This document shows positions 50,701 through 62,002 of a stretch of DNA of 64,000 nt, piece by piece (the first letter of the stretch is position 1; every line of letters starts with the position of its first letter). Under the pieces are notes generated by a model. The model saw nothing but the letters and a program-made list of their open reading frames with translations, was not told the DNA's origin and ran no database searches. The position numbers and the translations under genes are program-made. This stretch comes from Mesodorylaimus sp. YZB2_4 (Eukaryota; Nematoda; Enoplea; Dorylaimida; Dorylaimidae). Where the stretch lies: assembly GCA_030248295.1 (NCBI GenBank), contig JASANH010000938.1:1674001-1738000 (forward strand), read 5' to 3'.

Positions 50701-51479
50701 CAGAGATCCGCACTTCTTACACATATCCGTCAAAAAGCTCTCGCCAACGTTGTCGTTCAAGTCGAAGAATGTTAATTCTCGTCGAGCTGGTCTTCCAACA
50801 TAATTATCGTCAATCTAAAAATTTCAATCGAATGATGCGTTTGAATCAAGGACAAAGATAAAAACTACCGTTTGGCGGGCACCCAGACCAGGGCTTAAGT
50901 GAACGCGCGTGTAAGCCTTGCTTTCTTAATAATGGGCCTGCCTTTGGGTAGGTACATACAGTGGTGGGAGATGGAAACGGAAAAGGCCCACAAAGGCCCT
51001 AAGCAAGTGAATGTACTGCAAAAGATTTGAGACAAAAGATATTCTTGCTTAGCTATACGCATTGTGTACGCCAGGTGCCAATGCATTATTGCGAAACTAA
51101 TTTATGGTTTAGCACGCATAGCCAAGACTTTGCGTCTTGAGTTAGCACTGACCTAAAATACTAAGGTTATGTAGACTTACAGTAAAATTTGGCACAGGCA
51201 AATCGATCGATTCACTCCGCGATGATAATCGGGATGTCAAAAGTCGAGGATCTGACAAATGCGCAACAGTGTACGAAGGATTCTAAAGCCAAAAACTGTC
51301 ATCGTTCAATGAAAAACAATGTACTTGGTAGACCTTACATCACATGCCACTCCATTATATCTGTACAATTTCGGCAAACCCTTCCTCAAAAACGGATCGT
51401 GAATCAATTTCCAATTTCTCAGGTCGTTTTGATGAATCGGCCCTTTTCTAATTTCACCGCCGGACGTAGATTCCATCAT
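44756..51479 (-). CDS. SETD1: SETD1/Set1 histone H3K4 methyltransferase (COMPASS)
   Basis: Thirteen exons (51339-51479, 51181-51282, 50544-50814, 48344-50488, 47993-48285, 47789-47932, 47433-47630, 46620-47373, 46108-46563, 45655-45824, 45416-45544, 45094-45351, 44756-44929) give 1,744 codons. The catalytic subunit of COMPASS deposits H3K4 methylation at promoters. Order: N-terminal [10 protein letters not shown] and LYRYNG block, [18 protein letters not shown], an RRM ([27 protein letters not shown]), a 714-codon Pro- then Arg/Ser-rich exon, an acidic Ser/Glu-rich region, the N-SET domain ([14 protein letters not shown]), the SET domain ([46 protein letters not shown]) and post-[16 protein letters not shown]. 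The first two exons were found by aligning to the SETD1 N-terminus across introns of 56 and 366 nt. A TTGTAG acceptor lies 14 nt before the ATG. Confidence 0.95.
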
Positions 51480-52174
51480 AACGATAAAAACTTCTACAAA
51501 AAATACACCATTCTCCCACTGCAAACGAAACGAAACCACGAATAACATTTTGATTTATGCTAATTTTCCTCCCTATTGCGCACATTTTTGAGTTGAACGT
51601 TTTTGTACCTGAGCATCTCACAATAGGCGCGATATTCAAACGGGATATATGGATTGAAACTAGTTTTTTTAAAGGAATGCGTTTCCCGAGGCAATTTTGC
51701 ATAGCGTCATTTTATTGTCATGAAAAAATGCGTGACAAAACGATTATCCAAAGTTTAGAATGCACCACTCGAAACATCAAATTCCTGAGACATGCAACAA
51801 GTACAACGTGACCAGTAGTGAACGCAGTCAGTCGGTACTCGTCATTCAAAAAAACCCGCCAGAAAATTCGAAAAAATAAGAATACCCGTCCTAATTACAT
51901 GTACTGATAACAAATGGTAAGACAACCCCACCTCGCCACGATATCCATTGGTCCAACCCGCAAGACAAATATGCCAATATCCTTGAACATACCCGAACTA
52001 TGATTAGGATGGAGCAAATGATCCCGCACCAGTCATATCCGCTTGACCCAACTGACGTTCTTGTTTCTGCAGCAGAAGAAAACGCAAGTTTTGAGCTTCC
52101 TGGAAAGAAAACGAGAATTACAAATTGAGGAAATAGATCACAGTCTGCAGTGCTCGAAGTCAGCATCCGAAACT

Positions 52175-52362
52175 GGGGGGGGGGGGGGGGGGGGCCGTGT
52201 AGCCCCCGTGACCCCCCCTCTACACTAGACAAATTGTCAATTTTGTAATTTTGAAATTTTGAAAAGCGCGTCTGACCCCCCCCCCCCTCTAGACAAACCA
52301 AATATTAGCGACCCCCCTATCGGAAAGCTAAGGAAATCCCGACCCCCCCCCCCCCCTCCCCC
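52175..52362. repeat. G20 and C12/C14 homopolymer cluster
   Basis: G20 at 52175-52194, C12 at 52276-52287 and C14 at 52343-52356, with further C5-C7 runs between. Phrases such as GACCCCC...CTCTAGACAAA recur between the runs, so this looks like a decayed repeat family rather than one microsatellite. Exact run lengths may be unreliable in an assembly. Confidence 0.8.
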
Positions 52363-52930
52363 CATCCTCGATGACCCAGCCGCGACTTTTGGCGCGGCTG
52401 GGCCTGGACCAAGGGTGCAAGTATACAGGGTCAAGCTACAAAGTAGAAGTCACATTGTCGAAGTAAAGAAAACTCAGCGAACAGAGGCTGCTCGGTAACT
52501 TTATAGGAGTCAGCTCGCTGACAATCCAATATTTTTAAATTTGCCGCGCCAACTGATGCTCAGGTGGAAGAACCTTATGACAGTCGGGAGGTAAACTTGG
52601 CTAGCGCAGTGAGAGGTTTGCGCGAAACGCCTCTCATTGAGTTTTGCTTGCGCGGAATAACCGATTTTCAAGGAGCTGTAGCGACATTATCACAGAGGAC
52701 TGAACTCCAGTGCCGGCCAGACTGTCAGACTTAAAACTTGTGCCCCTGCCAGAAAACCAGGACGCTGCAACCAACGTGAGACCTTCTCTGTCGAATGAAT
52801 ATTGCCGCCTCCAAACCGTGTGCGCAAGCAACGGAATGCAGTACGATCACAGGGCTCAGGCTGAGCAGGGTTGGTGCCGGTTTAAATACCTTAAAAACAG
52901 TGAGAAAACTGTGCGAAAAACCTGCGAAAA

Positions 52931-53166
52931 TCAGGGAAAATGAGAATCTTCGAGCCAAAATCAAAAAATTAAAATATTGCATTCCAGGGTTCAAGTCGTG
53001 AAAATTCAGATAATAATTTTGATTTTTGTCTAGAAAACATGGAAAAAATCAGGGGAAATAAGAATCTTCCAGCCGAAATCAAGGAAAACTTGAAGGTTGC
53101 ATTTCGTGGTTTCAAGTTGGGACATTAGGAAAATTTTAATTTTTGCTTGGGGTTTGGAAAAACCAT
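52931..53166. repeat. two-copy diverged tandem repeat, period about 118 bp
   Basis: TCAGGGAAAATGAGAATCTT at 52931 recurs as TCAGGGGAAATAAGAATCTT at 53049. Each is followed by the same order of motifs: GAGCCAAAATC / CAGCCGAAATC, TTGCATT, GGTTTCAAG-like text, and AATTTTGATTTTTG / AATTTTAATTTTTG. The repeat is in a non-coding stretch. Confidence 0.7.
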
Positions 53167-53407
53167 TTTACGCGCCGTGTGTGAACCTTAATGAAACAAG
53201 TTTATAACGCATTGGTAAAAAATTTGTGTTTTTGCTTCTTGGACCCCCCTTTTAAGGCCACAAAAAAATTTAGAACCCCCTCTGGCCGAGCGCTAGGTTT
53301 CGGATGCTGCTCGAAGTGATAGCCGACATCGGCGAAGGGGGATGAGCCAGCCAGGGGTCCAAAAGGGGTTACCGAAACGAGAATTAGTCTGTCATTGATC
53401 GCTTCGA

Positions 53408-54316
53408 TCAGAGAGCACTCATCTGCTAGCGTGCACCACACTCGACCACACCCTACCTCTCTCAACGTGGCGACCTGGGCACGCAGCACGGCGTTTTCCT
53501 TCTCCAAGAAAGCAGCTCTCGCAGCGATTTCGTCTTCCCGATGTTTTCTGGCATCTCGAGATTTCTTAGCCGCTTCATTATTGCGTCGTCGACGTTCGAA
53601 ATATTTATCGTCCTTCATCAAATCCGGCACTGGTTTCTTTTCATTTCGTGAACGCTTCCCATTGCTGACACAACTGCTGACGGAGGGAGACCGAGTGTTG
53701 GCCTGGCCATATAACAGATTGACCAGTTGCGCCGCACCTGGAACATGCTCTATTTTACTACAGAGCCACACGAGATTTCAAAGGTGCAACAGTCATACCA
53801 TCCATGTCCAAGGGGCTACAAGAAAACTGCCCCGCAGCGTTCTGGGCCGAATACTGAACTGCGCTTTTGTCGACTGGGACGTTAGGGTGCGACGAGATTG
53901 CTGAAACACAAGACCCCCGTTGTGTCTGCTGACACACGAGGACAATGGGCTTACCTGTCATGCGCGCATCGCCATCGTTGCATGCAGCAGAGAACTGTTG
54001 CTTCTGAGGCGTCTTCTGCGGACTATCACAAATGACCAACGGCGACTCCTCATCGTCGTCAGGGCTCCCTATAAGCAAAACACAGGCCGCTGCTACACTT
54101 GTCACAATCGATGTTACCGCAAGTGTCACCTGGTGGCGTCAACGGCAAGTTGGCCGCGTCATTGTTAGATTCGTTCGAAACCTGATTATGCTGGGCGTAA
54201 TTAGTGAGTTGAGGATAAGCATTGGTCGGATACCGGCCGTACTGGAACTGACTCGGATTGAAAGACAAGGAATTCTGGCCTTGATAATTGAAATGATAGT
54301 TTCCCAAACCGAGCAT
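53408..54316 (-). CDS. PAR-type bZIP transcription factor (HLF/TEF/CES-2-like)
   Basis: Four in-phase exons (54130-54316, 53955-54068, 53799-53900, 53457-53737) give about 228 residues. Before the bZIP comes [20 protein letters not shown], which carries the extended region plus N-x3-A-A-K-K-S-R-D-A-R typical of the PAR/CES-2 group; the zipper starts [20 protein letters not shown]. These factors bind TTAYGTAA-like sites and control circadian, metabolic or cell-fate genes in other animals (family knowledge). The upstream exons are Asn/Gln/Pro/Ser-rich and acidic, a likely transactivation region ([18 protein letters not shown]). The C-terminus is uncertain: after the donor at 53456 either a very short 31-nt intron leads to QMSAL and a stop at 53408, or the frame reads on without recognisable content. 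More 5' exons may exist. Confidence 0.8.
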
Positions 54317-55594
54317 GCTTGTAACAGGCAGTTCAAATTAATTTGGAAAATCGACCTGAGATCAAAAACGGAAAACTGTCTGAAAGAAAATAAAACCAAG
54401 TTAGCACAGAGAGCAAGCACACGGCTTATTTCGTACAGCTATATCTCCTTCCCAACAAGTCCCCCTCCTATTCGTAACCCTAACCAACACCAACGGTTTC
54501 TCCCGATCGTCTTTGACGTCGTCTCAGCTCGAGCGCATCGTACAGCCCGACCTAATGCCATAAAAGGGAATGGCTCGCGTAAAAATTACGTGCAGTCCAC
54601 TGGCCGCTCCTGCCCTCGCCTGGCGGCCAGCTCGATCATTCTAGGCTCAAGGTCATCCGCGAGACCACTGGTCATTATTGACCGATACATAATCAAGTAA
54701 ACGCCATGCGCCAATAACCCTGACCCAGACCAACGGGTACACTGAGCAGAAAAAAGAATCGTTTTCGCGTTATTGTCGCAACATAGAGGCCACTAAAAGC
54801 ACGGCCGAAAAAGAATGGGGTAACAGAATGAGCATTTGACCAGAAGATGCACAATCGGGACTATACCAGTGGGCCCGATACATATCGACGACCTTGTCAC
54901 GGTACGACCATAACCTCACATGGCCTATCCCTAGTAGGTACCTTGCTCGTACCGATCTATCAACTACCCTAGACAGATATTTCGCAAGACAACGAAACAT
55001 CGGTTGCACCTGCGCCCTGTCTTCCCGCCTATTTTTGTATGAGCACACAAAGTCCAGCAAGATCAAGTTCCAAGTAGAAATATAGCCAATTGATGGAAGT
55101 AAGTGAGTATTTCTCACCTGTTAATTTAAAGTAGGTCTTGTTGAGAAGGCAACAAAATGAGAATTTTACAAAATCCTTTTCATTAGTTAAAATAGTAAAA
55201 GCTGTGAGAAATCAAGTGTTCGCGGCAAGTCTCGGATACTTTCAGTAAAACTGCCGTTAACTGGATGCGAATATTGCTCAAACTGTTTTATTATGCTATA
55301 AGCGGTTTGCATATGTGTCCACGTGTGCGCGAAAGAGACGGAAATCGAAATAGAATTATTTCCTTTTCGTTTTGTTTTTTTATTAAAAATATCAAGAGGA
55401 AACAAAAAACCGGTTTTATTTAGTTGGTGAGAAGCCAAATAATATCGGCTTGGCCATTTTCGTCTTCCAGTTGCGTGGCACTGCGATAATGAACAGTAAC
55501 CTGCGTTGATACTGAACTTATGCTTCACATGGAAATCACTTCCGGACGCACTCCTCATTTGGCCGAATGATCTGTCGACAATAAATGTGTTATT
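54317..55594. promoter_or_regulatory. gap between divergent bZIP and CREB genes
   Basis: About 1.3 kb between two start codons facing away from each other, so it should hold both promoters. Open frames seen here have no recognisable domain. Confidence 0.45.
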
Positions 55595-58500
55595 ATGGAA
55601 TTGTCTTCTTTAAAGACTGATCCCGAGATGGGAGTGGTGGTTTTGCAAGCGGTGGCAACAAGTAATGGCGGCGAGAGTGGAGCTGGCGCAACGACCATAG
55701 AATTGTCTTCCGGTCAATCGTCGGCCAATGAAGTGAATACGACAGGGCCTAGCGTGTGCTTTTCTCTTCCGCCTATTCAACACACCATCGTATCTACTCC
55801 GCAGTCACCTTCCGCAAATAATCAAGTAAGCTGACGTTTATTCGTCGAAGAAGCTGAAAGATAAAAAGTAGTGTACTTAGGGTCCCGTTGCGGGGGGAAC
55901 TGTACTAGCTGTGACATGCTCTTTCGAGGTTTCAAGAGTGCAGGCCTAATAACTAAAAAGTAATTTTCTTGCTTTGGTTAATTTCGACATTAATTTCCAG
56001 TTTTTTTCAAGTAGGTTCTGAGCTTTTATTCTTCCTAGGCAGGGAGGGACTACTGTAGTCTTTGGCCGCCATCTTACCGTTTCTAAATTTCAATTCCCCT
56101 AGAATTAATCAATCAACAAATTGCACTTTTTAGGATGATCTAATCAGTGACGAAGAGGCTCGGCGACGGCGCGAGTTATTAGCCCGACGTCCATCATACA
56201 GGTGAGGGTCTGATTGCGAGGTGAGCTGACCTGCCGGTTTGCGTGTATGGGCAATTAGTCCGTGACCAAGCAACGATGGTCATCTTTCTTTAGCACCCTT
56301 CCTAAGGGTCGAACGGGAGCTGTGACATGCTCGTTCGAGGTACCGGAAGGGAAAAGAGAATTGTCATGCTCGACTAGGCGTGCGCTCGATGTCCCAGTTA
56401 CCATGGTGCGCACGTAGACGAGATGCAATGAGACAAGGTTTCAAGAAAAAGGCATAGCCAACCCGTCGCCTCTTGGGCTAATTGGATGCTTCGTAGCGTC
56501 TTCTTATTACGTATGCAAGAAGGTGCTGGGCGTAGGCTGCAGGTGCCATTGCGAGACGGCGAGGGAATCTCAGGCCAGTCAGGCTCCTCGGGTTGCGGCT
56601 GCATCTCGTTCATTACCGCCTCACCGCGGGGCTGGTCGGGGCGTCGCGCGGTGAAGCGCGTCATCAGTTGTGACGGTGGGGCGCGAAATTATATTTATGA
56701 AGCGTTTATTATAGGTTTTAAGTGTCGGGGTTCTGATGTGGACAGTGAAAGTCCTCGCGGACGCAGGTGGCACTAAACAGAAAACGGATAGGACAGGGGC
56801 TCGTTGGTTTTGAAAGAATTACGTAAGCTGATGATTATACGCCGCGCTTCCAGTCCGTATGCCATTTTTGGCGCGCCGATGACGTTAGTGCGAATTGAGC
56901 CAAACGGAAAGGCGTGAGCGTCGTCGAGTGTGCACGAGGGGCAGGTAGAAGCGCGAGGAAGGGGAGAAGCCTAGAGCAGGGCCCGCTACGAGTCTCTCTT
57001 GGCAACCGTGCAACGAGCAGAGGAGAGGAAGCTTCCGGCTTTGCGGTCCTAGCAGTTAAGATTTGACTTTTGCGCAGGGTTGGTGTCGGCTTGCTTACGG
57101 GTGCTGAGATAGTCTCGTCTACGTAGGTAGCTTTATCAAGACAGGCCGAGGAGCATTCGTTATCCTCCGACTGGGCCGTCGGTATCGGCTGTCGTCGTTA
57201 AGGGCCTCTTGGGCGGGTAACGCTTTTCCGTCTGACACTCGAGTGCTCGTCCATTGTTCTAGTCTTGGTTGAGTTGGTGGCATCGGCAGACTCCGCTCTC
57301 TCCGTGCCTTGCCAGTTTTAGATGGAAAAAGACATTGCGTCATTGGTAGTAGGACGTCGTAGTTACGTATGGGCTTATCTATGCCGGCTCGGCCGAGGCT
57401 TATTAGCTGTACGAAGACGTCATGCGAGTTCGCTTTTTGCGCGAGGCGACCAGAACGTGTTGTAGGGAATGTGGCGCACACATTTATGCGGGAGTGTGCT
57501 ACTGTAGACGGAAATTGGGAAGGGTGTCTTGGATGAATGGATCGGTTTGAGATCTTGGGATTCTGTGGGAGTGGGTGCGTGTGGTCGGGATACGGACATG
57601 CCTAAACGGGGAGCTGCTTTGGTAGTAATAATGTGAACGTGCTCACAAGAGCAACTTTGTTTTAAAACAGGAAAATTTTGAACGATTTATCGGGCGTCGA
57701 GCTGGATTTACGACACAAGGACAGCGGTGATTCGGGTGGTGACAGTTCGGAGGACAGTAACACCAGCGAGAGTACGATGACCGGCTCGCAGGCGGGCATG
57801 CCATCGTCAACGTTGCCTGGTCCGACTAGCGACGCTATCAGTTATGCTGCCTGTAAGTAGCTGACGCCGAAAGGCGGTGTCGGTTAGCCGAGTGCATTGT
57901 CAGCATGAACATAGGTCATAGAGGGTGTGGATTCAATTCAGGAGGCCGTTTGACTCTTTGTTGAGGAAGTGATATTGCGGGTGCACGTTGGTTGGGCCCT
58001 TGTGTGGGTATTGCTATAACGGGAGCGCCCTGGTTTCCGTTTCGAGGAGCAAATAGGAGCAATTTGACGACGAGTGGGTATAAAAAGGTGCGTGTGCGTC
58101 ATAGACTGCGTGTAAGCTGGTCGGGCGCTGCGTCGGGCATCGATTCGTCGTTGGATTTTGAATGGGGCGAGGGGAGGGCGAACGAGTAGTTGCCAACATT
58201 CACGGCGCATGTTGGAGTGTTTCTGGACGACAGGCGGGATCACGCGCCCCCGAGGACGGTCGGCAAAGAAGTGAGTGTGCGGCGCGTGCCTGGATCGACT
58301 TGAATAGCGTGAGCGCGTTTTTCTTTTGCTAACAATCGTCTCGAGTCGACGCATGCGATCGATATACGGGAGTGTATGGATTACGTAGGGCCCGCCCGAC
58401 GTCGTCGCTCTCCTGCACCTGTCCTCGTGGTCGATCGGGTCCAGCAGAGGCGCGGTTCGACAGGGGCTAGTTGCTGGCGGTTTCTCCTTTCTCGGGCCCC

Positions 58501-59549
58501 GAGCAGCTGGTCGTGGCTGGGAGTTAGAGACTGAAAATGTGTGCGCTTCGCTCGGGGCTGGTGCTGTCCGCCTTGCTTAATTGAAACAGAAGCAGATGAC
58601 GTGGTTGAGTTTTTGAGGGGAACTGTTCCAAGTCTCATTAGCCTAATGGTGGGGAAGTAATCTTACCTGACGGGCGGGTCCTGATTTTGGAGGAAGTTGG
58701 TGATTAATGGATGTCCTTTTGTGCTTATTTCAACCGTGCCTTGCTTTCAGCAGTTATTCCGCACGGCGCCTTGCATTTGACGACTAGCGCCAATGGCGAT
58801 TTGAGCGTGGGCGGTCTATTGCCGCCCGGAACAACGCCCAGTTTGCTGCAGTATCCGATTCAGGACGGTGGGCCTCAGCAACTTCTTGTTCCCAGTAAGT
58901 ATGCTGTGCTATTCTTTGATGGCGGAAGGAAGAGCGATGGGCCTCCCTGTTGATCCCGATGCGTGGGGGGGGGGCGCGATGTTTATAGAAAGTAGCATAT
59001 GACTCGGTGCTTTGTTGTGATTGGATTCTATGTCGAGAAAGTGCGGGGTGTGCTTTTTCGCGTGAGGGCCCCATGCCGCGGATGTGTATGGCGGATACAG
59101 CAATTTGACTTTTTCAGTGAGCGGAAACGATTTATTGGGACTAAAACCGGTAATCGGCGGCTCGTCGTCGTCGAGTGTTGCGGCTTTGGTTAGTCAAGGT
59201 TTGATCAATTTCTCGTCGCCCGGCGGCGTGGTTTCGACAAAAGCAGCGTCCATTTCATCCCAGGGACATTCATCGTCGAGCGGAAGCAATGGCGGCGGCA
59301 CGGGTGATGACACGACGAGGAAACGAGAGCTTCGGCTACTTAAAAACAGGTAAGCCCGTTGGAGCTCATAGTTGCCCTTGCTGAGCGAGTTTACTTGGTT
59401 TCAGAGAAGCGGCGAAGGAGTGCAGGCGAAAGAAGAAAGAGTACGTAAAGTGTTTAGAGAACAGGGTTACGGTACTGGAGGCACAAAACAAGCAGCTGAT
59501 TGAAGAATTGCGGGCGTTAAAGGAATTGTACTGTCGGAAAGCGGACTGA
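55595..59549 (+). CDS. CREB: CREB/CREM/ATF1 transcription factor with KID
   Basis: Six exons (55595-55825, 56134-56201, 57671-57852, 58751-58894, 59118-59349, 59405-59549) give 333 codons; human CREB1 has 341. The kinase-inducible domain spans exons 2-3: RRRELLARRPSYRKILNDLSG, with Ser98 in the PKA consensus RRPSY matching human Ser133. Phosphorylation there recruits CBP/p300 (family knowledge). A Ser/Gly/Gln-rich middle precedes the C-terminal bZIP: KNREAAKECRRKKKEYVKCL, zipper to ELYCRKAD and stop. The protein binds TGACGTCA. Exon 2 is only 68 nt and carries the phosphosite, while intron 2 is 1,469 nt, so exon skipping could make an inducer-free isoform; that is inference. The start was chosen as the first ATG of the open frame, without a nearby acceptor. 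Confidence 0.95.
55907..55930 (+). repeat. 24-nt intronic motif, copy 1 (CREB intron 1)
   Basis: An AGCTGTGACATGCTC core followed by TTTCGAGGT. It matches copy 2 in intron 2 with one mismatch; the two copies flank the KID exon. Confidence 0.7.
56318..56341 (+). repeat. 24-nt intronic motif, copy 2 (CREB intron 2)
   Basis: The same core as copy 1, followed by GTTCGAGGT. It lies 117 nt beyond the end of the KID exon, while copy 1 lies 204 nt before it. Confidence 0.7.
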
Positions 59550-61136
59550 GCCCGTCACTCGTCCATTCATCGTCACGTTAATTAGTCAGGTTCGAGGCTG
59601 CGCCCATTATTCGCCAAACGAGGGGCGTCATTTGTGTCGCTGCCAGCTGCCATTGTCTCGTACAGCTATGATGAGTTGGTTTCGTCAATTTTAAAAGAAT
59701 GAATGTGAATGGCCCGCTTTTAATCAATTCTGGGTTGGTAGTTCTTGAATGAGGATTGCTTGTAGGAAAAGTTCAATGGCTTTTTGTAATTGGCTGGCAT
59801 AGGACACTGGTTTTCCTTTTTGTCTTTAAAGAATCAGCTCAAGTAATTTGTACGCTATTTGCATTGCGGTCGTGGATTGGGAGGGTTTGCATGTGTGTCT
59901 ATTTGATGTTTCCTGACCGGATCGGGTTTTGGCTTTTGCCCTGTCATGGCGAGGAGAATTCTAAGGCGTGTACTGTAAATAAGAGAGGGTTATGCGGTGG
60001 AGAGATTTTATGCGCGTCTTTTTTGTTACCTGGCTGACGAGTTCTCATTCTAGACCTTGTTTAGGAATGGTTTGTTTTTCACTGACAATGTGCGACAGGA
60101 ATGAATGATTTCCTTTCATTTAACGGGATGACGATAACTGACAAAGTTTTATGTGCTTGAATAAGATTTCTTTGTGGAAGTGTCGAGGGGCGGCTGAAAA
60201 AGGTGATTGGGTCTTGATGGGTGAGGGGGTGGACAAATGAGGAATTGATTTTACCCGTTTCTGCGTGTGGATGTTGTTTTGTGGGACGGATGGATAAGAT
60301 GGATGGAGTGTGGTAATGATTGAGTGGGCACAAGATATATGTCCAAAAACTTTGAATTGTGCAGGGCTCGAACTCGATAAGGGAATAGTGGCCTTATGTC
60401 GTCCCGTTATAAACTCTCCCATCCTCTCTTTTTACTGTTTGATAGTACGGGTGTAAACTGAGAGTATGAGGTACCTTTATGGCAAGCCGCGCAGTCAGGT
60501 CACACGTAGATACGCCTGACGATTGGTTGTTCGCCTACGTTCAAGGAGGCTGTGTGTAACCTAGTGTGGCTGAGAATTACGGATGGACAAGGACTTGCAG
60601 CCTGCTGTAGAGTCATCTCTGCGCCAGGTTAGCTTATTGCACAGCTGATATTCTTGGCTCGCCCTTGGACAGACGGGAGACTAGTCCACTCTATTACACA
60701 GCTCGCCTCATTTATTGTTGTACAAATTTGAAAACAGCTGGAAGAAGCTGTATCCAATGCAGTAACTTGAAGTTGAGGCCCCATTTGTGCCTCGATATTT
60801 CAAATTGCCACCAAAAATAAGTGGCATTTGCTATGATATTCATGTTTACTGTACTATGCATATGAACTCCCTGTGAGTCATCTGATTTACACATGTAGCG
60901 TAGCCACATGAATCGCGTGCCGTTTGTCATGCGTGCAATGTGGAGAGAGCTCCCCTCCCCCTACCCCTATGTGGGTGGGGAGCATACCTAACAGTTGGCC
61001 GACAGGCGATTGGCCATGTGTAAAGTCGTCGCGGCTTATCGCACTTTCCGCAGAAACTGCCTATCTAACGTGTATGCTGGCATTGAGTCCTCAGACCCTC
61101 CTCATCTTATGGCTGGTCAAATGGTACTTTTGCTAA
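59550..61136. other. CREB 3' region, no supported gene
   Basis: About 1.6 kb without a recognisable coding sequence. It includes a tRNA-T-arm-like stretch on the minus strand near 60365-60380 and a G/C hairpin at 60949-60983. Confidence 0.45.
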
Positions 61137-62002
61137 TCAGACTTTTAGGTATTCCACTCCATCGCCATCACTGCCTTCCACGTCTGATACGTGAGCGGGC
61201 GGGGCCTTGCCATTTGAAACCTTGCCGAAGAATTGACTTATTTTGGGGCCATAAACGATTACAGTACAATAGGTAGCTGTTCTTTGGAGCTCGAGCTGCA
61301 CACAGGGAGCATCAGCAAGTGAGACTGCCACACGACTTTATTCAGGCCCTGCTTTGCTTTCATGCTCGCGCACTTCATACAAGCCGTGCCAGATGATGGC
61401 CGTATAGATTAGCTCCTTCCGCGGGCGGTATCCTCGAGCATTGATCAGACCATGATAAATATAATGGCCTAGTCCAATGCCCGTGAATTCACCGCATAAT
61501 GAGAAATAGGCTTCAATTATATACGTGGCGGATATTCACAAGATACTGGAAATAAATAGCCCTGGTCTCGTCTGCACACTGTTCTATGTAACAGTTCAGT
61601 TCCAGTGCAGTTCAGCTCAGTTCAGTGTTAACAGTTCAAAACTGGCATTCCCATGCATCAGACCGGGTCATCGACTGCCGGTGGTTCCGTTCATACGGAT
61701 CAATGCTTTTGTCACTACTTCTCGAGAGTTCCATAGACACCTTGGAAGATCTGGCGAAGCACGTAGTCTCCGTTGCACCAAGCCACCGTCAGTTCGTAGA
61801 TCTCACCCTGGGGGACGCCTTCGTCGCACCGAAATGCATCGTCGTTCGGGGTTCTCTCATCTCGCACCTGTTTCGCCGTCTTGCCTGGAACCAAATATTG
61901 CTAGTGTTAGCCTTTAGGCAGCCAGCACTTCCATTGGTTCACCTTTGAGCGGGTCTTGTTCGTGCGTGTTATTTGGGAGTTCCCCTATCACTTCAGGGGC
62001 CA
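61137..62002 (-). CDS. unrecognised multi-exon gene, 3' part (possible membrane protein)
   Basis: Four phase-compatible exons read like coding sequence: 61943-62002, 61807-61884, 61374-61510 and 61137-61295 (stop at 61137). They encode ELPNNTHEQDPLKG, KTAKQVRDERTPNDD, a hydrophobic stretch (EFTGIGLGHYIYHGL, then RKELIYTAIIWHGLYE) and RTATYCTVIVYGPKISQFF, ending GDGVEYLKV. The two hydrophobic blocks could be the last membrane segments of a receptor; the PK after the final block loosely recalls class C GPCRs such as GPR158, but the spacing is short and I do not claim it. Acceptors at 61296 and 61885 are strong; those at 61511 and 62003 are weak. If the donor at 61373 is not used, the third exon runs to a stop at 61338 that overlaps an AATAAA. 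More exons probably lie to the right. Confidence 0.35.

Larger units (their letters stand above)
51480..53407. other. intergenic with homopolymers and tandem repeat
   Basis: About 1.9 kb between SETD1 and the bZIP gene. No gene is supported. It contains very long G and C runs (52175-52360) and a diverged two-copy tandem repeat (about 52931-53166), both listed separately. Confidence 0.5.

Noticed and set aside
60340..60425. tRNA gene on the minus strand (GAGTTCGAGCC)
   Set aside because: Only a T-loop-like match; no cloverleaf could be drawn. At most a repeat fragment.
61338..61510. Stand-alone NDUFC2-like (complex I) exon
   Set aside because: The hydrophobic reading suggested it, but motif matches were loose and a phase-compatible splice to a neighbouring exon fits better.
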